Part shown: positions 1 to 5,352 of the stretch, in pieces
Layout of the letters: every line of letters starts with the position of its first letter
Position numbering within the stretch: the stretch's first letter is position 1
From: RGIG3040 sp964410675
Lineage (GTDB): Bacteria > Bacillota > Clostridia > Lachnospirales > Lachnospiraceae
DNA length: 5,352 bases
Assembly: GCA_964410675.1 (NCBI GenBank)
Contig: CAYPIB010000138.1
Location: 1 to 5,352, forward strand
Direction of reading: 5' to 3'
The notes under the pieces: generated by a model
The model's input: only the letters and a program-made list of their open reading frames with translations
Databases searched by the model: none
Told to the model about the DNA's origin: nothing
Position numbers and translations under genes: made by a program

Positions 1-735
1 TTAAAAAAGGTAAATGAGGAAAGCTTAGTTGTTCTGGACGAACTTGGTTCCGGTACAGACCCGGCAGAGGGAATGGGAATTGCAATTGCGATATTGGAGC
101 AGCTGAGAAGAAGCGGGGCATTATTTTTGGCAACGACTCATTATCCTGAGGTGAAAGAGTATGCGAATCGATATAATGAGATAGTAAATGCACGAATGGC
201 ATTTAACCGGGAAAGCTTAAAGCCATTATATCGGTTAGAGATTGGCAAGTCGGGAGACAGCTGTGCGCTCTATATTGCAAAGCGCCTAGGAGTACCGAAT
301 GAAATATTAAAAATGGCAGCCAGAGAAGCCTATGGCAGTGACGACCAGGCATTATGGAGGGAACTAGACTTAAATTCCAAAGAGACTTTATTTCAAAAAG
401 AAGCCTCTCCGACAATTAGAAAAGAGACCGTGGTCAAGAAGGAAGCAAAGCATGGAGAGGATTTTAACAGAGGTGACAGTGTCGTCATTTTACCGGAAGG
501 TAAACTTGGAATAATCGTAAAGCCGGCTGATAAGAATGGTAATGTCTTGGTGCAAATACAAAAAGAGAAAGAACTGATGAATCACAAGCGTTTAAAATTA
601 AAAGTTGCTGCTGCTGAATTATATCCGGAGGATTATGATTTTTCTATCATATTTGATACGGTAGAAAATCGTAAAGCAAGACATAAAATGGGCAAAAAGC
701 ATCTAGAAAATATAGCTGTTTATACAAACGAATAA
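1..735 (+). CDS. MutS2-like DNA mismatch-repair family ATPase, C-terminal part (5' end outside window), no Smr domain
   Basis: The frame is open from base 1, so this is the last 244 residues of a longer protein; the ATG at 73 is internal, because ABC-type ATPase motifs lie before it. Seen: a Walker B/signature-like segment L-D-E-L-G-S-G-T-D-P (window residues 12-21), then an H-loop T-T-H-Y (45-48), then I-G-K-S-G-D-S and A-K-R-L-G-V-P-N-E-I, which match the end of the MutS2 ATPase domain. A charged linker (about 95-150) leads into a small beta-rich segment (about 150-200: G-D-S-V-V-I, G-I-I-V, V-L-V-Q-I) resembling the SH3/KOW-like part of MutS2. The protein then ends after a basic tail. Canonical MutS2 continues into an Smr nuclease domain; none fits here, so this is best called a MutS2-like paralogue. 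Family role: an ATP-dependent DNA- or ribosome-binding dimer involved in recombination control or ribosome rescue; which applies here is unknown. A terminator follows 26 bases after the stop. Family assignment is confident, the precise function is not. Confidence 0.9.
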   Translation, partial: LKKVNEESLVVLDELGSGTDPAEGMGIAIAILEQLRRSGALFLATTHYPEVKEYANRYNEIVNARMAFNRESLKPLYRLEIGKSGDSCALYIAKRLGVPNEILKMAAREAYGSDDQALWRELDLNSKETLFQKEASPTIRKETVVKKEAKHGEDFNRGDSVVILPEGKLGIIVKPADKNGNVLVQIQKEKELMNHKRLKLKVAAAELYPEDYDFSIIFDTVENRKARHKMGKKHLENIAVYTNE

Positions 736-761
736 AATTATTTTATACACAGATTTCATTT

Positions 762-791
762 AAAAGAAGGTTGAAAGATACCTTCTTTTTT
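762..791 (+). terminator. Rho-independent terminator of the MutS2-like gene
   Basis: A perfect 10-bp stem is formed by AAAAGAAGGT (762-771) and ACCTTCTTTT (780-789), with the 8-base loop TGAAAGAT. The 3' arm runs into a T tract ending at 791. It sits 26 bases after the stop codon at 733-735. The stem is AT-rich at its base, and the A tract on the 5' side means it might also work on the opposite strand. It separates the MutS2-like gene from the RHS gene. Confidence 0.85.
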
Positions 792-867
792 CTGCCTAAA
801 ATTAAAAAAGTGGGAGGTTTTTAGCCAAAACTGGTTATTCATCCCATTTCACGTACCGTCTGTCGGA

Positions 868-896
868 TTTTCAACTAAAAGTGAAAAGAATATGTT
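868..896 (+). promoter_or_regulatory. Weak sigma-A-type promoter candidate for the RHS gene
   Basis: TTTTCA (868-873) and TATGTT (891-896) are separated by 17 bases. Each matches the vegetative consensus at only four of six positions. A better -10-like hexamer, TATTAT, lies at 896-901 but has no acceptable -35 at 16-18 bases. In such AT-rich sequence a match of this quality can arise by chance. The location, after the terminator and about 37 bases before the start codon, is the main support. Confidence 0.25.
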
Positions 897-917
897 ATTA
901 TTTTTTATTATGTTGGG

Positions 918-927
918 AAAGGGAGAA
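918..927 (+). promoter_or_regulatory. Ribosome binding site that fixes the RHS start at 933
   Basis: The purine run AAAGGGAGAA contains AGGGAG (920-925), leaving 7 bases before the ATG at 933. That is normal spacing for a Firmicutes Shine-Dalgarno. The other nearby ATG, at 928, is only 2 bases from the core and reads ATG CGA TGA, so it cannot be the start of the long frame. This decides the start of the RHS protein. Confidence 0.8.
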
Positions 928-932
928 ATGCG

Positions 933-1286
933 ATGAGTGAATTCAAAATTAATGTACCAGGTGTAAAAGAGGCAGGAACTCAGTTCAAAGAAATTTCGAA
1001 AGATTTGACGAATTATGTAAAAAAATTGGAGGAAGTAAGAAGCAATTTATCACAGCAATCCTATGGCGATATAAAAAGTGCCTTGATATCGCTTGAGAAT
1101 GAGCAAAAGAGAAATATAAAGGGCATAAAGGCAATGGAGGAGGCACTCTATAATATTGTAGAGTATTACGAGAAGGCGGAAAAAAGTATTTCGAATACAA
1201 GTATGGGAAAACAGAAAAAGCTGGACTTAAAAAAAGAGTTTGAGAAATATGTAGATGATATACTGAAAGATATAATCAAAATGTTA
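933..1286 (+). other. WXG100/ESAT-6-like helical N-terminal domain of the RHS protein
   Basis: Residues 1-118 are almost entirely charged and helix-forming. There is no hydrophobic leader, lipobox or transmembrane stretch. The pattern suggests a helical hairpin: one helix about residues 10-40, a turn at S-Y-G (43-45) where WXG100 proteins carry W-x-G, and a second helix about 46-86. The second helix ends in Y-E-K-A-E (79-83), which fits the Y-x-x-x-D/E motif of type VII secretion substrates. A further helix follows (about 96-118). The tryptophan of W-x-G is absent, so the link to WXG100 rests on length, helicity, turn position and the Y-x-x-x-E motif. It could also be another helical export or docking domain. 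Confidence 0.5.
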
Positions 1287-4200
1287 AAGGGAGAGAATGA
1301 GGATTGTTGTGACTATGGCGGAGATCCGATTAATCTTGCAACCGGGAATTTTGTCTATCATCGGGAATATTTGAAGCAAAAAGGTCTGTATCCAATTGAA
1401 TTTAAAATGTTTTACAATTCTGTGGAGCAGCAAAAGGGCGTGCTGGGAAAAGGCTGGGTTCATAACTACCAGATTGAAATTTGCAGGGAGGGGCAGCGTG
1501 CCATACTACACTGGTCTGACGGCAGAGAAGATATTTTTATGAATGACTCAGACGGACAATATACTCATCTGATTGGAAAACATGATACTCTTAAGGAAGT
1601 AGAAGACGGATTGTGCTATCAGACTATCTTTGGTCAGAAGTATCTCTTTAATCAAGAGGGCAGGGTTATAAAGGCAGCGGACCAAAGTGGAAATGAGCTA
1701 ATGTATTCTTATGATGCCAGGGGCAAGCTGGCTGAAGTAAAGAGTATATCCGGTGAGGCATTATGTTATCAATATAATGCAGACGGCTTATTGGAAACTG
1801 TATCTGATCTTGAAGGACGTACTGTTAATCTTAGCTATGAGGATGAGTGTCTCATACAGGTAAAGGACGAAGAAAATCATACCTTTCAATATGGCTATGA
1901 TGCAAAAGGAAATCTGTCTCAAATCACAAATGGAAGAAAAATTCAGTCTATTCGAAATGAATACGATAATGAGGGACGTGTAACGAAACAGTACTATCCC
2001 GATGGCGGCATAATGCAGATTGAATATAAGGATGAGGAAAATATCCTGCATGTTACCGAACAAAATGGCAATCAAATTGATTATATTCATGATGAGCGTT
2101 TCCGCAGTGTGGAAACGGTATATACAGATGGACGGATTCAGTATGCTTATAATGATCAAAACAAGAAAACGCAGGTGATTGATAAAAAAGGGAATAGGAC
2201 TAAGTATGCTTATGATAATGCAGGAAATATGACACTGGTGGAGAATCCACTGGGTGAAAAGATGCAATTTGAATACAATGCGATGAAACAGATTACCGAA
2301 ATTAAAATCTGTGGGGAGGACTTTCAGCAAAGCGAATATGATTTACATGGGAATCTGATCAAGAGAACGGATGCCCTGGGAAGGGAATTTGCTGTAGCTT
2401 ACCTTAAAAACGGCAAACCAAAAGAAATCATTCAGCCGGATGGAAGTATCATCAGCCTGACTCATGATGATCATGGAAATATTATTTCGATTCGGGAACC
2501 GATGGGCGGCGAGACACATTATGAATATGATTCCTTTGGCCAGGTCACGGCTGCTGTTGATGGGAATGGTAATCGTACAGAGTATGCTTATAACCGCCGC
2601 GGTCATATTATTAAAGTAACGAATGCAAAAGGAGAGACAAAGCACTTTTCCTATAATGAAAGCGGAAAGGTAATCTGTGTCGTGGATTACGATGGAAGCA
2701 AAATAAAGCGGGAATATAATGAAATTAATAAACCATGCCAATTGATGAATCAGGAAGGCAGTGTGACAACTCTGGAATATGACCGGATGTGGAATTTGGC
2801 CCATAAAGTAGATGCGAATGGCGGTGAAACAAGATTTATATACAATAAGCTGAATCGGCTGGAGCGAATCATCAACGCCAAGGGTGCAGAGTTTCATTAT
2901 GAATATGATGCCAATGGAAATCGGACAAAGATTGTGGATTCCAATGGCGGAATTGTTACGATGAAATATGATGCACTGAACCGTCTTATTACAATTGAGG
3001 ATGCGGATGGAGCAGTTAGTCATATGGAATACAACCAGTTCGGCCAAAGGACAAAACTGGCGGATGCGATGGGAAATACACGTAGAATTACATATGATAA
3101 GGCTGGCCAGAAGGTCAGCTCTGTGGATGCCAAAGGAAATGAGACAAAATACTGTTACAATTCACTGGGAAGAGTAAGTGAAGTAATTGATCCGGCGGGG
3201 CGAAAAACAACGTATGATTATTTGCCGGGCGGCCTGCTTAACAAGGTTACCCATGCGGATGGTACTTTTGTAAGTTATACCTATGATTCAAACCGAAATG
3301 TAAAGAGTAAAAGCATCCAGACCGGGTATATGCTTACATATATTTATGACTGTATGAACCGGGTTACACGGATAGAGAGCAGTGAAGGACAGGTAAAACA
3401 ATATACCTATGACATCGCCGGCAATGTTAATTCGATGACGGATGCAAACGGAAATACGACACGGTATCAGTATTCTCCTTCCGGCCGGCTTACCGCAGTC
3501 ATCGATGCTCTCGGTACCCGGACGGAATACAGCTATGATAATATGGGTGGTCTGACAGAGATACATCAATATGGTGAGGAGAAAGAGCTGCAAGATGTCT
3601 GTGAAGTAAATGAGAGCAATAGAGGCCGGCATTTTGTCTGTTATGAACGTGACATTTTGGGACACGTTGAGACGGCCCGGGATGCTTTAGGAGTAGAAGA
3701 AGGCTATACCTACGATGATATGGGACGGGTAATTGAGAAAAGGGATCGAGAAGGCTTCTATACCAAATATGATTATACGAAGGGCGGTCAGCTGTCGGAG
3801 ATTCAATATGCAGACGGCAAAAGCGTTAAGCTTGGTTATAATTCATTGAAGCAGCTGGTGGAAATCAAAGACTGGCTTGGAGTAACGGCAATCGAAGTGG
3901 ATGAACTTGGAAGACCTGAGAAGATAACGGATCACAAGGGGCGGGAAGTTATCTATACAAGAGGTGAACTGGGCCAACGCCTGAAGCTGCAGTATCCGGG
4001 TGGAAAAACAGTCGAATATGGATACGATGAATCGCTGCGTCTTACTTCTTTACGGGATGAAAACGGTGAATTACAATATAATTATGATATCAATGGAAAG
4101 CTGACAGAGAAGCTGCTGCCAAATGGAATTAGGACAAATTATACGTATGATGTAATGGGTGCCCTGACGAGCCTTGTTCATTCGGATATGGAGGGAATGC

Positions 4201-5352
4201 TTGACAGCCTTGAATATCAGTACGATGCAATCGGTAATAAAGTGGAAATCAAACGCCGGAGACGCGGACTGCCGGAGGAAAACGGTGAATTTTGCTATGC
4301 ATATGATGCATTAAACCGGCTGACAGCAGTAGGAAAGGACGGAATGCCTTTGCGAAACTATGGCTATGATGCGTTTGGAAACCGTACTTTTTTGGAAAAT
4401 GAAGACGGTCGGACTGACTATTCCTACAATATGGCCAACCAGCTGATACGTTCTGCAGATACAGAAGAGGTTAAGGATTATTCTTATGACGCCAGGGGAA
4501 ATCTAATTCAGATCATAGAGAATGGAATTCAAAAACAGACGTATGCGTATAATTGTATGAACCGGCTGGAGCAGTCGGCAGATGATTCGGGAAAGGAGTC
4601 TGTTTATACATATAATGGTCTGGGGCAGAGAATTCGGCAGCAGATTATCGAGAGCAATAATCCGGTAAGTGATATTACGTATATATTGGATCATACAAAG
4701 AGCTATCACAATTTGCTGCAGCAGGTGGAGGAAGATCATATCCAGGAATTTCTATGGGACGGCAATATAGCAGGGGCGCAGGGAAAAGATGGAGCTTGCT
4801 ACTATCTGCAGGATGACCTAGGCAGTCCGCTTCGTTATACGGATACAGAAGGAAAGGTGATTGAAAGCTACGGATTTGATGAATTTGGAAATAATATATT
4901 AAAGGAACAAAAGAAGTGCCAGCCCTTTGGTTATGCAGGATTCTATCAAGATAGCATATCCGGTACCTATTTTGCACAGGCAAGGGAATACGTCCCTCAA
5001 ACCGGGCGCTTTACTGCACGGGATATTGTTTCAGGCTTTCAGGCCGCACCCTATACGCTGAATGAATATGGATACTGCTGGAACCGTCCATTGACCTTTG
5101 TGGATCATAACGGAGCCTTTCCAAGCTTAGGTGATATCAAGGAAGAGATAAGTGAAGGGGCAGATGCAGTCGGTGACTGGTTCGGCGATACGGTAAATTC
5201 TGCTGGCGATACATTGAGTGAGGCAACTACAACATTTTTTGATGGGGCAGATTATATATGGGATAATTATATACCACAGGAGGTTCAGCCCTACATCGAG
5301 GGGGCAGGAAATATAGTGATAGGAGGCGGACGCGAATTAATTGAACAAGAAT
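933..5352 (+). CDS. Giant RHS/YD-repeat protein with WXG100-like N-terminus, probable polymorphic toxin (3' end outside window)
   Basis: I read this frame codon by codon from the ATG at 933 to the window edge and found no stop, giving at least 1473 residues. Order of parts: a helical WXG100-like segment with no signal peptide (about 1-118); a short linker with C125-C126; a DUF6531-type segment starting D-P-I-N-L-A-T-G-N-F (131-140) and including L-G-K-G-W (about 170-174); about 46 YD repeats (260-1234); an RHS-associated core (W1275 to G1394) with L-G-S-P-L-R and G-R-F-T-A-R-D; then a divergent C-terminal region starting about 1395. Family knowledge: the repeats build a closed beta-shell that encapsulates a C-terminal toxin, which is released by self-cleavage at the end of the core and delivered to competing cells. 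The missing leader and N-terminal fold suggest type VII-like export; this is inference. The toxin tip and immunity gene would lie to the right. It has its own ribosome binding site and follows a terminator, so it is probably independently transcribed. Wall-associated WapA-like or non-toxic RHS roles remain possible. Confidence 0.93.
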   Translation, partial: MSEFKINVPGVKEAGTQFKEISKDLTNYVKKLEEVRSNLSQQSYGDIKSALISLENEQKRNIKGIKAMEEALYNIVEYYEKAEKSISNTSMGKQKKLDLKKEFEKYVDDILKDIIKMLKGENEDCCDYGGDPINLATGNFVYHREYLKQKGLYPIEFKMFYNSVEQQKGVLGKGWVHNYQIEICREGQRAILHWSDGREDIFMNDSDGQYTHLIGKHDTLKEVEDGLCYQTIFGQKYLFNQEGRVIKAADQSGNELMYSYDARGKLAEVKSISGEALCYQYNADGLLETVSDLEGRTVNLSYEDECLIQVKDEENHTFQYGYDAKGNLSQITNGRKIQSIRNEYDNEGRVTKQYYPDGGIMQIEYKDEENILHVTEQNGNQIDYIHDERFRSVETVYTDGRIQYAYNDQNKKTQVIDKKGNRTKYAYDNAGNMTLVENPLGEKMQFEYNAMKQITEIKICGEDFQQSEYDLHGNLIKRTDALGREFAVAYLKNGKPKEIIQPDGSIISLTHDDHGNIISIREPMGGETHYEYDSFGQVTAAVDGNGNRTEYAYNRRGHIIKVTNAKGETKHFSYNESGKVICVVDYDGSKIKREYNEINKPCQLMNQEGSVTTLEYDRMWNLAHKVDANGGETRFIYNKLNRLERIINAKGAEFHYEYDANGNRTKIVDSNGGIVTMKYDALNRLITIEDADGAVSHMEYNQFGQRTKLADAMGNTRRITYDKAGQKVSSVDAKGNETKYCYNSLGRVSEVIDPAGRKTTYDYLPGGLLNKVTHADGTFVSYTYDSNRNVKSKSIQTGYMLTYIYDCMNRVTRIESSEGQVKQYTYDIAGNVNSMTDANGNTTRYQYSPSGRLTAVIDALGTRTEYSYDNMGGLTEIHQYGEEKELQDVCEVNESNRGRHFVCYERDILGHVETARDALGVEEGYTYDDMGRVIEKRDREGFYTKYDYTKGGQLSEIQYADGKSVKLGYNSLKQLVEIKDWLGVTAIEVDELGRPEKITDHKGREVIYTRGELGQRLKLQYPGGKTVEYGYDESLRLTSLRDENGELQYNYDINGKLTEKLLPNGIRTNYTYDVMGALTSLVHSDMEGMLDSLEYQYDAIGNKVEIKRRRRGLPEENGEFCYAYDALNRLTAVGKDGMPLRNYGYDAFGNRTFLENEDGRTDYSYNMANQLIRSADTEEVKDYSYDARGNLIQIIENGIQKQTYAYNCMNRLEQSADDSGKESVYTYNGLGQRIRQQIIESNNPVSDITYILDHTKSYHNLLQQVEEDHIQEFLWDGNIAGAQGKDGACYYLQDDLGSPLRYTDTEGKVIESYGFDEFGNNILKEQKKCQPFGYAGFYQDSISGTYFAQAREYVPQTGRFTARDIVSGFQAAPYTLNEYGYCWNRPLTFVDHNGAFPSLGDIKEEISEGADAVGDWFGDTVNSAGDTLSEATTTFFDGADYIWDNYIPQEVQPYIEGAGNIVIGGGRELIEQE
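1323..1640 (+). other. DUF6531-type segment preceding the RHS repeats
   Basis: The segment opens with G-D-P-I-N-L-A-T-G-N-F (residues 130-140), the signature that commonly introduces the shell in bacterial RHS toxins. It continues with a Y-P-I-E-F-K-M-F-Y-N-S stretch, L-G-K-G-W-V-H-N-Y (about 170-178) and W-S-D-G-R-E-D (about 194-200), all in the usual order for this family. In solved RHS structures this region helps seal the N-terminal end of the shell; that role here is by analogy. The end boundary is approximate. Confidence 0.8.
1710..4631 (+). repeat. About 46 in-frame YD (RHS) repeats, mostly 63 bases long
   Basis: Each unit has the form Y-D-x-x-G-R/N followed by a short strand and a D-x-x-G turn. 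I located the leading Tyr (or its substitute) of successive units: the first at base 1710 (residue 260) and the last at 4611 (residue 1227), with a weaker extra unit at 1647. Between 2148 and 3534 the 23 leading positions are spaced exactly 63 bases apart, 22 steps in a row. Outside that run, spacings are mostly 60-69 bases, with longer ones of 108, 75 and 81. The repeats are diverged at the DNA level, so they are repeats of the protein and not recent tandem copies. They would form the wall of the RHS beta-cocoon. Confidence 0.92.
4755..5114 (+). other. RHS-associated core domain with probable self-cleavage site
   Basis: Residues 1275-1394 follow the family order: W-D-G (1275-1277), Y-L-Q-D-D-L-G-S-P-L-R (1291-1301), Y-G-F-D-E-F-G-N, P-F-G-Y-A-G (1331-1336), Y-F-A-Q-A-R-E-Y-V-P-Q-T-G-R-F (1346-1360), R-D (1363-1364), L-N-E-Y-G-Y (1376-1381) and N-R-P-L-T-F-V-D-H-N-G (1385-1394). 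The usual R-Y-Y-D-P is R-E-Y-V-P here, and the usual closing D-P-x-G is D-H-N-G. R1363, D1364 and D1391 remain as candidates for the aspartate-based self-cleavage known from RHS and TcC proteins. Cleavage would free everything after about residue 1394. Whether cleavage happens cannot be seen from sequence alone. Confidence 0.85.
5115..5352 (+). other. Start of the variable C-terminal region after the RHS core (incomplete)
   Basis: The 79 visible residues after D-H-N-G begin A-F-P-S and then become an acidic, probably helical stretch rich in D, G, A and S (D-A-V-G-D-W-F-G-D, S-A-G-D-T-L-S-E), followed by a glycine-rich part (I-V-I-G-G-G). I recognise no toxin motif in it. This is where polymorphic RHS toxins carry a linker or pretoxin segment before the effector domain, so the effector probably lies past the window edge. 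The composition differs clearly from the Y/D/G/N-patterned repeats upstream. Confidence 0.7.

Larger units (their letters stand above)
792..932 (+). promoter_or_regulatory. Intergenic leader region upstream of the RHS gene
   Basis: There is no convincing gene between the terminator and the RHS start. A possible nested hairpin is visible: outer arms at 808-815 and 842-849 (8 bp, one G-U pair) and inner arms AGCCA (823-827) and TGGTT (832-836) around AAAC. The second half (868-911) is very AT-rich and is where a promoter would be expected. No known riboswitch or T-box pattern was recognised. Transcription of the RHS gene probably starts here because the terminator lies just upstream, but this is inferred from position rather than shown by a strong consensus. 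Confidence 0.45.

Noticed and set aside
73..735. ATG at 73 as the true start of the first gene
   Set aside because: The same frame is open to base 1 and encodes the Walker B/signature segment L-D-E-L-G-S-G-T-D-P before this ATG, so the gene begins upstream of the window.
736..932. Insertion sequence ends, attachment site or tRNA remnant between the genes
   Set aside because: No terminal inverted repeats, target-site duplication, transposase fragment or tRNA-like cloverleaf was seen; the only strong inverted repeat is the terminator.
203..1200. Antisense frames at 203-415 and 985-1200
   Set aside because: Both are opposite well-supported coding sequence (MutS2-like ATPase end and RHS N-terminus) and have no recognisable protein features.
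1788..3047. Long antisense open frames (1788-2330 and 2343-3047, minus strand)
   Set aside because: They lie wholly inside the YD-repeat part of the RHS gene. Their translations are runs of I, F, H and C that mirror the repetitive TAT/GAT/AAT codons, and no ribosome binding site or domain is seen.
2995..3177. A 60-codon plus-strand frame inside the RHS gene
   Set aside because: It is out of frame with the continuous RHS reading frame, which carries recognisable YD repeats through the same bases.
2148..3536. CRISPR array or satellite DNA suggested by the 63-base periodicity
   Set aside because: The period is an exact multiple of three within one open frame, the DNA of successive units is poorly conserved, and the period is that of protein YD repeats.
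3288..4983. Further antisense open frames (3288-3665, 4503-4739, 4675-4983)
   Set aside because: They have the same origin as the other antisense frames: biased codon composition opposite a confirmed sense gene. Two of them overlap each other.
933..5352. Frameshift or pseudogene in the RHS gene
   Set aside because: Reading every codon from 933 to the edge shows no stop and the family motifs stay in one frame throughout, so the gene appears intact within the window.

Overview
The window looks like a low-to-moderate GC Firmicutes chromosome, most likely class Clostridia and plausibly Lachnospiraceae. This rests on purine-rich, AT-leaning coding strands, a strong purine Shine-Dalgarno, a MutS2-type gene that ends without an Smr domain, and the Clostridia-like style of the RHS core. 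The taxon is an inference; no rRNA or other marker gene is present.

Layout: (1) Positions 1-735 hold the 3' part of a MutS2-like ATPase gene; its 5' end lies outside the window. (2) A rho-independent terminator at 762-791 closes that gene. (3) A 141-base non-coding stretch follows (792-932), with a weak promoter candidate, a possible nested hairpin and a clear ribosome binding site. (4) From 933 to the right edge runs one uninterrupted reading frame of at least 1473 codons with no stop. It encodes a giant RHS/YD-repeat protein whose 3' end lies beyond the window.

The RHS protein reads like a polymorphic toxin. It has a helical WXG100-like N-terminus (about residues 1-118) with no signal peptide, then a DUF6531-type segment with the N-L-A-T-G-N-F signature (from residue 131), then about 46 YD repeats (residues 260-1234). 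An RHS-associated core follows (about 1275-1394), ending in D-H-N-G rather than the textbook D-P-x-G, and then the start of a variable C-terminal region (from about 1395). In such proteins the repeats form a hollow shell, the core ends the shell and often self-cleaves, and the C-terminal tip is the effector. The tip's toxic domain and any immunity gene would lie to the right of the window and cannot be assessed here.

The two genes share a strand but are separated by a terminator and about 200 bases, so they look like independent transcription units. The MutS2-like gene is probably conserved chromosome. The RHS gene is probably the accessory, rapidly diversifying part of the locus. The most distinctive features are the probable type VII-style N-terminus on an RHS shell and a run of 23 YD repeats in an exact 63-base register.
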